A stretch of 64,000 nt of DNA from assembly GCA_965229505.1 (NCBI GenBank), contig OZ245881.1:4898001-4962000 (forward strand). The letters are read 5' to 3'. The translations under genes were made by a program, and so were the position numbers. How positions within the stretch are numbered: position 1 is the first letter of the stretch; every line of letters starts with the position of its first letter. The notes below the pieces were generated by a model. The model searched no databases, had not been told where the DNA came from, and worked only from the letters and a program-made list of their open reading frames with translations. Below, in pieces: positions 54,256 through 61,684 of the stretch. Origin of the DNA: UBA6059 sp040219045. GTDB taxonomy: Bacteria; Bacteroidota; Bacteroidia; Cytophagales; Cyclobacteriaceae.

Positions 54256-56190
54256 CTAAGTTGAAACTGGATGATCTACTTCAGCCATCTTTCCGGAGCA
54301 GATGATTGTGAAAGTGCTACCCACATCTGGTTCACTTACTACTTTGATTTGACCTTTATTCAGTCGCATCATTTCATCACACAATATCAAACCCAGCCCT
54401 GTTCCTTTTTCACCGTTGAGGCCGGTACGTCGAAACTGATTTTCATACCTGAATAATCGGTATTGCTGTAAATCGGTCATTCCAATACCTGTGTCCTGGA
54501 CTTTGATCATGATCTGTCCTTCAGGCATTCGCGATGCTGATATAGATATCTTGCCAAGCTCCGGGGTGAATTTAATCGCATTGCTGATAAGGTTACGCAC
54601 CACCAGATACAGCTGCTCCTTATCCGCGTAGGCCAGCAGTTTCTCACTAATGTCTGTTTGAATGTGTACCCCGCTCCTGGCCTGGACACTCTTAAGTAGG
54701 CTCACCGTTCTATCAACCATTTCGGATACGGAGAAATAGATGGGCTGTGTCGAAGCTCCCAGCATTTGAGTCTTTGCCCAGTGCAGAAGATTGACAAGCG
54801 TGAGGTTTAGCGACTCAAGAGTAAGGCTCATGGTGTCTGCATGCTCCAGAAATTCCCCTTTAGAAATTTCTTTGTTCGCAATCATCCGAAACATGCTTTG
54901 CAACGAGCTGATGGGCCCTTTGAGATCATGACTAATGATAGAGAACAGTTTATCCTTTGTCGTATTCAGTTCTGTTAAGGCCGTGTTCTTTCTTTCAACA
55001 TCCTCCTTGACTTTTTCCAGTGTTACCACATACCTCATTTTCTGTAGGTAATTGCGGTAAACGAAAATGGCCAGGAGCACTAGCAGCACAAGTACTACTA
55101 TCGCAAAAAGAAATAGGAATTGCTGTCTGGCTATGTCTTGCTGCTGTCTTAGGTTCTCATTTTGTAGTTCTGCCGTCTTGACCCGCTCCTGAGCCAGGTG
55201 GAGTCGGTTGATCTCGCTCAGCTGTTCCTTATTATAAACGCTATCTGCATACTGCTTGTAAAGCTTATGGGCCTCATAAGCTTGTTGGTAAGCCTGATTG
55301 CTCTCATAAATGTTTGCAAGGATTCTATACACTCTTTGAAGCTCCCAGTGCGCATTGAGCTCCTTGGCTAACGCTAAACTCTCAAGCGCATAGTTCTCAC
55401 TCTCTTCTGTATCTCCCTGTAGTTGGAGCACATTAGCATATCCCGCTAGCGCAAAACACCTATCCCATTTATTGTCGTCAGCGATAAGTGACAAAGCCAG
55501 CTCAAAATATTCCTCAGATTCCGCGTAGGCCTTTCTGGTAGCCATGATCTCACCAAGAAACATATGACATCTCGCTACACCGGTGTAGTTGCCAATGGCT
55601 GTTGAAAGCTCTAACCCTTTTTGAAAATAGTATTCAGCGCTATCGAGCAAACCCATATCACGGAATGAAATGCCGGTGTTGTAGTAATTATTACCCAACC
55701 TCAGCGTATCGCCTGCTGCGATATTGAGTTGCATCGCCATCTGATAGTAGCCGATACCTTTTTCGTGATCTTTCTGCGCAGCATAGATCAAGCCTACGTT
55801 GTTATAAGAGTTAGCGAGTTCTACATAATCTTCAATCTCTTCATTGATCTCCTTGCTCTGCAAAAAACTGAACAGTGCCTCATCAAAACTACCTTTCACA
55901 TATTGGGCGATACCTTTATTTCGCCAAAGATTAGCCTTTAGTTTAGCGTAGCTGGAATTCTCAATAATTGAAAGCCCAAGTTGGGTATAAAGAATGGAGC
56001 TATCCGGGTTGTTGTATTTGGTCAGATCAGCAAGGTGCCAATACAGGTTTGCCTTTGAGGAGTCTGATTTAGCCATATTCAAGGCGTGCTTAAGGCTATC
56101 TTGAATACTACTGGAATGGACGACCTGACCTCCCAACAAAACAATAAAACAAAGAGAGGCAATTGCAATGGTATGGATTCTTCTTCTCAA
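54256..56190 (-). CDS. TPR-containing sensor histidine kinase (HisKA type)
   Basis: A 644-residue kinase with signal-like start MRRRIHTIAIASLCFIVLLG. Residues 30-330 carry about seven TPR repeats (SYNNVGLIYAAQKDHEKGIG, NNYYNTGISFRDMGLLDSAE). A coiled coil and a membrane helix (LFLFAIVVLVLLVLLAIFVY, about 350-372) follow, then a standard HisKA domain with FSIISHDLKGPISSLQSM (H421) and a HATPase domain with NLISNAIKFTPELG, VQDTGIGM and GEKGTGLGLILC. Unlike the kinase at 42063 it is of the classical HisKA type. No response regulator is adjacent, so it is an orphan; its partner is unknown. Confidence 0.93.
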   Translation of the reverse strand: MRRRIHTIAIASLCFIVLLGGQVVHSSSIQDSLKHALNMAKSDSSKANLYWHLADLTKYNNPDSSILYTQLGLSIIENSSYAKLKANLWRNKGIAQYVKGSFDEALFSFLQSKEINEEIEDYVELANSYNNVGLIYAAQKDHEKGIGYYQMAMQLNIAAGDTLRLGNNYYNTGISFRDMGLLDSAEYYFQKGLELSTAIGNYTGVARCHMFLGEIMATRKAYAESEEYFELALSLIADDNKWDRCFALAGYANVLQLQGDTEESENYALESLALAKELNAHWELQRVYRILANIYESNQAYQQAYEAHKLYKQYADSVYNKEQLSEINRLHLAQERVKTAELQNENLRQQQDIARQQFLFLFAIVVLVLLVLLAIFVYRNYLQKMRYVVTLEKVKEDVERKNTALTELNTTKDKLFSIISHDLKGPISSLQSMFRMIANKEISKGEFLEHADTMSLTLESLNLTLVNLLHWAKTQMLGASTQPIYFSVSEMVDRTVSLLKSVQARSGVHIQTDISEKLLAYADKEQLYLVVRNLISNAIKFTPELGKISISASRMPEGQIMIKVQDTGIGMTDLQQYRLFRYENQFRRTGLNGEKGTGLGLILCDEMMRLNKGQIKVVSEPDVGSTFTIICSGKMAEVDHPVST

Positions 56191-56317
56191 TTGAGGACGT
56201 ATTATAGCTGGTCCGTCGAAGATATTAAAAGCACGACAACATATCAGAACTTAACGGCCAAAGAAATGGTCTCAATCTCGATGAGGCTTTAAAATAATTC
56301 CGTTGAACGAGTAAGTA

Positions 56318-56812
56318 TTACCAGCCCCAGGTGCCTTCGCCTCCTTTGAAAGGCCCGACTATGTTAGATGTAATCCAACCGCCGTAGAAGTCACCTTCCT
56401 GTGCCTGTACTTTCTCATCATTAACAAAGCAAGCTTCCATCAGGTGTGCATACACAGAAATATGATCTTTGATTTGGGCATATTTTCTATTTGGGTTGGG
56501 ATAACCCCATGCACATTTCCTTACTATCTTATCACTAGAAACAAGATTGTAATATTCTGCCATTCCTTTCCATTCACAAAAGCTCGAGCCGCTTGCTTTG
56601 ATGACAGCCCCCTCTACAAAATCACCTATCGGAATATAATAAGTTGGGGGATGACTTGTCTCCAATATCCGGTAACTACTATTTGAATCAAGGATTACCT
56701 GTCCATTGAGAACGATCCTCAAGTGACCTTTGAAATGCTCAATAGCCGGGGGTCTCGGATAGTCCCAGACTGATTCCTGGCCTGGCCCTGGTTTGATTCG
56801 CTGCTTCGACAT
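56318..56812 (-). CDS. DUF427 family protein
   Basis: A 164-residue cytoplasmic protein. The DUF427 pattern is clear: RIVLNGQVILDSNSSYRILE, HPPTYYIPIGDF, SSFCEWKGMAEYYNL and CAWGYPNPNRKYAQIKDHIS, ending in FYGGWITSNIVGPFKGG. The family is common and uncharacterised; the fold is a small beta barrel. It is a single gene with its own gaps on both sides. Confidence 0.9.
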   Translation of the reverse strand: MSKQRIKPGPGQESVWDYPRPPAIEHFKGHLRIVLNGQVILDSNSSYRILETSHPPTYYIPIGDFVEGAVIKASGSSFCEWKGMAEYYNLVSSDKIVRKCAWGYPNPNRKYAQIKDHISVYAHLMEACFVNDEKVQAQEGDFYGGWITSNIVGPFKGGEGTWGW

Positions 56813-56922
56813 AAATGAATAACCAAATACTTCTGTTGAAGTTCGACGCTGTTGGGACCAAGAGACTATCGCTCCATAGTTCAGTTGTGGGAAACTTGAT
56901 CGGGTCAGCTATGGTACCCAGT

Positions 56923-56962
56923 AAAAAAGAATCCCAGCCATATACTAAAGGACATGGCTGGG
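56923..56962 (-). terminator. Intrinsic terminator for the EF-G paralogue
   Basis: CCCAGCCAT (56933-56941) pairs with ATGGCTGGG (56954-56962), nine perfect pairs. Read on the minus strand it is followed by ATTCTTTTTT. It lies 16 nt after the stop codon of the gene at 56979. Confidence 0.85.
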
Positions 56963-56978
56963 AATTATCATCAAATGA

Positions 56979-59108
56979 TCACGCCTCAGCAAGCTGAGAT
57001 TGATGCCCTTTCGTCACCTTCTGTTGAATCTCAAAGGGAACTGGCATAAAAGACTCAAATTCACTTGTAAAGCTACTTCTACCTTTCGTGAGTGACCGTA
57101 AAGCGGTCGTGTAGTTGTCCAGCTCCGCCTGAGGCACCAATACATTGATGACCTGGTAGCCACCCTTGGCGTCCATACCTGTGATGATACCTCGGCGCGT
57201 TTGTAGATCGGTCATTACCTCTCCCATGATATCTTCATGCACGAACACCTGGAGTTTATTCACTGGCTCCATGAGCGTAGGATTGGCCTTATGAAATGCT
57301 TCTCTAAACGCATGTGCTGCGGCCAATTTGAAGGCAATATCGTTGGAATCAACAGCGTGCATCTTACCATCATCGACAAGTACAACCATATCGCGTACAT
57401 AAGAACCGGTTAGTGGTCCAGACTCCATTTCTTCCATGATACCCTTTAAAATGGCTGACATAAATCTATGGTCAATTGCACCACCTACTATGCAGTTGTA
57501 GAAAACCAGCTTTCCGCCCCATTCCAGGTCGATCACTTCCTTACCACGAATGTTAAACCCCACTGGGTCTTCCATACCCTCAACGTACGGCATCATTTTG
57601 AGTGAAAGCTCTGCAAACTGACCGGCTCCTCCGGACTGCTTTTTATGCCTATACTGGCTTTCGGCGGGTCGGTTGATCGTTTCCCGATAGGAAATCCGAG
57701 GCGTGCTAAAAATGACCTCCATGTGGTAGATGTTGGCGAGTGTCCACTTGATTACCGATAGGTGCAGCTCACCCTGACAGCCAACCAGGAGCTCCTTCGT
57801 CTCATTCGAAAACCTGATGCTGATGGTAGGGTCCTCTTCGGCAAGCTTATGCAACATTTCGCCAAGCTTCTCCTCGTGACCGTGAGCATCGGAAATGATG
57901 GCCATATACAATCTTGGCTCGGGAAACTCCATGGGCGCTATGGTCGGCTGAGATTTAACTTGGGCCAGGGTTTGATTGGTGTGCGTATCCTTCAATTTCA
58001 GCGTAGCTCCAATATCACCGCTGACGAGCTTTGGCACACTCAATCGCTCATGACCATCCAGGATGAACAGGTTGCTCAGTCGCTCTGATTGACCTGTGGC
58101 CAGATTGATAAGCTCATCACCGGACTTCAACTCACCTGAGACGACTTTGAAGTAGGTCATTTGACCCAGATTGGGCTCCAGAGCGGTTTTGAATACAAAT
58201 AGCTCCGTTGGCGCTGAAGTATCATGTGCGATCTCAGCTCCCTCATTGGAGTGCTCGGGTATGGCATCTACGGCGGATGGTGCCACATTGTCGATAAATC
58301 CCATCAGTCTGCCACTACCCATGTCTTCCTTAGCAGAAATCGCGAATACCGGAAAGACATCATGGTTCATCATTCCTATTTTAAGGCCTTTCTTCAGTTC
58401 ATTCTCATTGAGTGTGCCTTTTTCAAAGAAAAGCTCCATTAAGCCCTCATCATTCTCAGCAGCTTTTTCTACGAGCTCATTGTGCAATCGCTCAGCTTTT
58501 TCCTTGTAAGCCTCCGGTATATCAAGCTTTTCCGGCTTGCCACCCTGTGGACCAAACTTGTAATATCGCATCTTGAGTAGGTCAATGATGCCATTAAAAC
58601 CCGGTCCTTCATTAACGGGGAATTGTATCAGGGTGACATTATTGCCATAATGCGCTTTTAAAGAATTAAATGAGTTTTCAAAATCACTTTTGGCATGATC
58701 CAATTGATTGATCGCAAAAAGTGTAGGCTTCTTGTGTTGATCGACCTGCTCCCAAATCAGCTCCGTACCTACCTCTACCCCGTGTTGTGCATTGATCAGA
58801 TACACACAGGTATCAGTGACGCGCACAGCGCTTATGACTTCTCCAACAAAATCATCCATACCGGGAGCATCCAGGATATTGATTTTATAATTGCGCCACT
58901 CAGTATGCAAGAGTGTAGTATAGACGGACCCTTCGCGATCATGCTCTACGGCATGATAGTCTGAGACAGTATTGTGATCCTCTACAGTACCACGTCTATT
59001 GATCAAGCCTGCCTCGAAAAGCATGGTCTCAGCCAAAGTCGTCTTACCGGATTTGCTACTCCCGAGGAGTACGATGTTCTTGATGTGTTTGTCGTCAAAT
59101 ACTTGCAT
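56979..59108 (-). CDS. Elongation factor G-like GTPase with altered G motifs
   Basis: A 709-residue paralogue of EF-G with all five domains. G1 is GSSKSGKT (16-23). G3 is DAPGMDDF (80-87): the catalytic His of EF-G (DTPGHVDF) is Met84 here. G4 is NQLD (134-137) instead of NKxD. Domains II-V follow, with RISYRETINRPAE in domain IV and YQVINVLVPQAEL near the end. A genuine EF-G should be encoded elsewhere; this one resembles the FusA2/EF-G-2 group, whose role is unsettled. With the His replaced, GTP hydrolysis is probably slow or depends on another residue. It stands alone and ends at a strong terminator. Confidence 0.9.
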   Translation of the reverse strand: MQVFDDKHIKNIVLLGSSKSGKTTLAETMLFEAGLINRRGTVEDHNTVSDYHAVEHDREGSVYTTLLHTEWRNYKINILDAPGMDDFVGEVISAVRVTDTCVYLINAQHGVEVGTELIWEQVDQHKKPTLFAINQLDHAKSDFENSFNSLKAHYGNNVTLIQFPVNEGPGFNGIIDLLKMRYYKFGPQGGKPEKLDIPEAYKEKAERLHNELVEKAAENDEGLMELFFEKGTLNENELKKGLKIGMMNHDVFPVFAISAKEDMGSGRLMGFIDNVAPSAVDAIPEHSNEGAEIAHDTSAPTELFVFKTALEPNLGQMTYFKVVSGELKSGDELINLATGQSERLSNLFILDGHERLSVPKLVSGDIGATLKLKDTHTNQTLAQVKSQPTIAPMEFPEPRLYMAIISDAHGHEEKLGEMLHKLAEEDPTISIRFSNETKELLVGCQGELHLSVIKWTLANIYHMEVIFSTPRISYRETINRPAESQYRHKKQSGGAGQFAELSLKMMPYVEGMEDPVGFNIRGKEVIDLEWGGKLVFYNCIVGGAIDHRFMSAILKGIMEEMESGPLTGSYVRDMVVLVDDGKMHAVDSNDIAFKLAAAHAFREAFHKANPTLMEPVNKLQVFVHEDIMGEVMTDLQTRRGIITGMDAKGGYQVINVLVPQAELDNYTTALRSLTKGRSSFTSEFESFMPVPFEIQQKVTKGHQSQLAEA

Positions 59109-59266
59109 GAGCTGAAGGTTTTAGATTCGCGTGCAGCCAGGCTGCATCCATAAAAATTTCACTCAAAGCAAGCCTCGAACCGGGCATTATACAATTACGA
59201 ACGTCATGAAACGGTATGACAAAAGGTAGGATTAGTGGGCCCTATCCTACCGGAAAAACTTACCTG

Positions 59267-59731
59267 TCAGAGCAGCAGGCACAATGCTTTGAAATAGGTG
59301 CCATCACTGATAGTTGCCCCACGTTGGGTCATATCGAAAAGCTCGAGTTCCCTGTCTTTGGAGTAGGTTTTTTCAGAAGTATAAACCGATAGCTGATCGG
59401 CAGCTTTCTCTTGCACGGCAGCTAACGACTGTGCCGTGAAATCAATCGATGAATGCTCGCCAGCGTCCAATCCTACCAACACCATCCGGTCACTCAGGCA
59501 TTGGAAGGTTTTAATTGACTTAGGCGTCACTACATCGAGGAACTTGACCTTCCTCATGACTCCTTCAAAGACTACATCGCTGAAAAGTTCGATGATCTGG
59601 TCAGCCTTTTCAACTTCTTCAGCCTTCATCTTCACCCAGTCATCGGCAGTTATACCATTGACCACCAGATAGTCCACGAACTCCTTTTCGAGCTCTTCCA
59701 GTTCAGGTATGGTAAGTAATCTATATTTCAT
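59267..59731 (-). CDS. DUF6495-like protein
   Basis: A 154-residue acidic cytoplasmic protein starting MKYRLLTIPELEELEKEFVD and containing NGITADDWVKMKAEEVEKAD. This start is shared by a small family found in Bacteroidota (I believe DUF6495); no function is known. It is divergently transcribed from satD, and the three palindromes at 59776-59850 lie in the shared gap and could control both. Confidence 0.72.
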   Translation of the reverse strand: MKYRLLTIPELEELEKEFVDYLVVNGITADDWVKMKAEEVEKADQIIELFSDVVFEGVMRKVKFLDVVTPKSIKTFQCLSDRMVLVGLDAGEHSSIDFTAQSLAAVQEKAADQLSVYTSEKTYSKDRELELFDMTQRGATISDGTYFKALCLLL

Positions 59732-59775
59732 AATCTTGAACGCTCAATTATTTCTCCCCTCTATAGGTCTGTTTT

Positions 59776-59850
59776 ATTTCCATATAATGGAAATAGCTAG
59801 TCTATTTCCTTATTTTGGAAAAAATGAATATTTTTCCTTATTTTGGAAAT
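59776..59850. promoter_or_regulatory. Three TTTCC-N7-GGAAA palindromes spaced 28 bp
   Basis: Site 1 is ATTTCCATATAATGGAAAT (59776-59794), a perfect palindrome. Site 2 is ATTTCCTTATTTTGGAAAA (59804-59822) and site 3 TTTTCCTTATTTTGGAAAT (59832-59850). Each starts exactly 28 bp after the last. They lie between the divergent DUF6495-like and satD genes; site 3 ends 19 bp before the satD ATG. They look like operators for one dimeric regulator. Confidence 0.7.
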
Positions 59851-59869
59851 ACATTCATTCCTTGAATCA

Positions 59870-60511
59870 ATGAAGAACCAATACATACTTATGGGTGATG
59901 TCGTCGACAGTGAGTCCCAAGCAAGCAAAACAAAGTTAGTTGAAGCGCTTAACAAGCAGGTAACTCATGTTAACCAAAAGTACAAGGAAACCATCCTATC
60001 ACCTCTTACTATTACGCTTGGTGATGAATTTCAGGGGGTATTGGCTGATCCCCTCTCCCTTTGCAATGCGCTATTCGAACTGGAGGAATCAGCCCTCACG
60101 AACCCAGTTAGCTACACCCTAAGATACTCCGCCTACCTGGGGCCAATCGATACTGCCCTCAATAATGAAGCTGCTCATGGCATGTACGGCAAAGGTCTAA
60201 CCGTAGCGAGAAAGCGCCTTGAAGCTATGAAAACACAGAAAGTTCGATTCTCTGTCGACTTTATTCAACCAGACGTAACACAACATCTGCAATTGCTCTT
60301 TGGTCTCTATCAGTCCACAAAGGATAAATGGTCTCCTTCGCACTACGAACTGATTAATCACTACCTCCACTATCCTGACTACAATAGCCTCTATGAAGCG
60401 GGCTTCTACAAGACCAAGGCTGGCGCATGGAAGATTGTGCAATCTCTGGGCTTACACGACTATCTCAATATCAAGAAACTTATATTGCAAACACTGAAAT
60501 GGCTGGACTAA
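59870..60511 (+). CDS. SatD family protein
   Basis: A 213-residue protein from ATG 59870; an upstream TTG (59843) lies inside operator-like site 3 and is less likely. SatD motifs: NQYILMGDVVDSE at the start, LSPLTITLGDEFQGVL and AAHGMYGKGLTVARKRLEAM. The C-terminus (about 165-213) has a possible helix-turn-helix, so SatD may bind DNA, possibly the three palindromes upstream. SatD was named in streptococci (secretion and acid tolerance locus), and its biochemical role is unknown. A membrane gene follows, overlapping the last 13 bp. Confidence 0.88.
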   Translation: MKNQYILMGDVVDSESQASKTKLVEALNKQVTHVNQKYKETILSPLTITLGDEFQGVLADPLSLCNALFELEESALTNPVSYTLRYSAYLGPIDTALNNEAAHGMYGKGLTVARKRLEAMKTQKVRFSVDFIQPDVTQHLQLLFGLYQSTKDKWSPSHYELINHYLHYPDYNSLYEAGFYKTKAGAWKIVQSLGLHDYLNIKKLILQTLKWLD

Positions 60512-60831
60512 TCTTTTTTGGCATCATAATCCTCGGAGAGGCCATGCTTTGGGGAATATTTGCTGCATTAAGTTCAATACTCAGAAGTCACTCTCCCTCT
60601 TTTATTTCAATATTGAAAGGCTTCATCGAACGATTGATCCTGTTCTTTGGCTTGATTATGGGGTAACCCAATATGATCATCTTCTTTGGGGCTATCAAAT
60701 TAGGAACTCGATTGCATGAGGACAACCAAAACAAGATCAGCAATGATTATTTCCTAATCGGAAACATGATATCCGTTGGCGCAGTATTAGGGTACCAATA
60801 CGTCTACTTTCAATTTATGAATGTGCTGTAG
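60499..60831 (+). pseudogene. Membrane protein gene split by one in-frame stop codon
   Basis: Two frames in the same phase: 60499-60666 (55 codons, MAGLIFFGIIILGEAMLWGI) and 60673-60831 (52 codons, MIIFFGAIKLGTRLHEDNQN), separated by one TAA (60664-60666) and two codons. Read through, they make one membrane protein with two or three helices, running ILFFGLIMG-stop-PNMIIFFGAIKLG. The join reads naturally if the stop was once a Tyr codon. The start overlaps the end of satD by 13 bp, so it would be the second gene of that operon. Small membrane proteins following satD are common, I believe, in this phylum. Two separate small proteins remain possible. Confidence 0.65.
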
Positions 60832-60836
60832 TCCCA

Positions 60837-61643
60837 TTAGTCCTGAGGCATCACATCAACCAACCCCTCAAAGTCGTACAAGTTCTTGTCATACAAATGC
60901 GAAGGGTGCACTTTGCTCAAAGCAGTCATGATGATCTCCTTACGATCGGGATAGGTAGTCTCCCACTGCTTCATCATCTGCTTGATGACTTGTCGCTGCA
61001 TGTTAGGTTGGGAGCCACATAGGTTGCATGGGATAATCGGAAATGCCCTGAGTGATGCATACTCTTTGATCTGCTCTTCCTTGCAGTATACTAATGGTCT
61101 GATCACCTTATGCTTATTGTCATCTGTGCGGTAGATGGGTGGCATAGCCTCCAATTTTGCACTAAAGAAAAGATTGAGAAAGAAGGTCTCCAGCACATCC
61201 TCCCGATGGTGTCCGAGAGCGATTTTGGTTGCTCCCAACTCATCTGCCACAGTATAGAGGGTGCCACGCCGCAACCTTGAACAAAGACTGCAAAGGGTCT
61301 TACCTTCAGGTACTTTTTCCTTGACAATACTATAAGTATCGCGCTCTATGATTCGATAATTGACCTCCAGGTCGTCCAGGTATTCCGGTAGGACATGCTC
61401 AGGAAAATCAGGCTGCTTCTGATCGAGATTCACAGCAATGATTTCAAAGTCATTGGCTCTGGCCTTCTGCATATTCAACAGCAGATCGAGCATCGTATAA
61501 CTGTCCTTGCCACCAGATAGGCAAACCATCACTTTATCGCCCGGTACGATAAGGTTAAACTCCTCCTGCACTTTCCAGACGGACTTCCTTAGTCCTCGGA
61601 TTAGCTTCTTATGCTCAGCCTCTAACTGGGATACTTTCATCAC
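60837..61643 (-). CDS. ttcA: tRNA 2-thiocytidine synthetase TtcA
   Basis: A 268-residue PP-loop ATPase of the TtcA type. The PP-loop is CLSGGKDSYTML (SGGKDS at 43-48). Iron-sulfur ligand Cys are present in LCSLCSRLRRG (CxxC) and in IPCNLCGSQPNMQRQ. LGHHREDVLETFFLNLFFS is the family's middle signature. It adenylates and thiolates C32 of some tRNAs in the cytoplasm with a [4Fe-4S] cluster. It converges with the broken membrane gene, 5 bp apart. Confidence 0.92.
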   Translation of the reverse strand: MMKVSQLEAEHKKLIRGLRKSVWKVQEEFNLIVPGDKVMVCLSGGKDSYTMLDLLLNMQKARANDFEIIAVNLDQKQPDFPEHVLPEYLDDLEVNYRIIERDTYSIVKEKVPEGKTLCSLCSRLRRGTLYTVADELGATKIALGHHREDVLETFFLNLFFSAKLEAMPPIYRTDDNKHKVIRPLVYCKEEQIKEYASLRAFPIIPCNLCGSQPNMQRQVIKQMMKQWETTYPDRKEIIMTALSKVHPSHLYDKNLYDFEGLVDVMPQD

Positions 61644-61684
61644 GCAAAATTAGTCTGGATATAGATTTGATTTGCCAATCTCGT

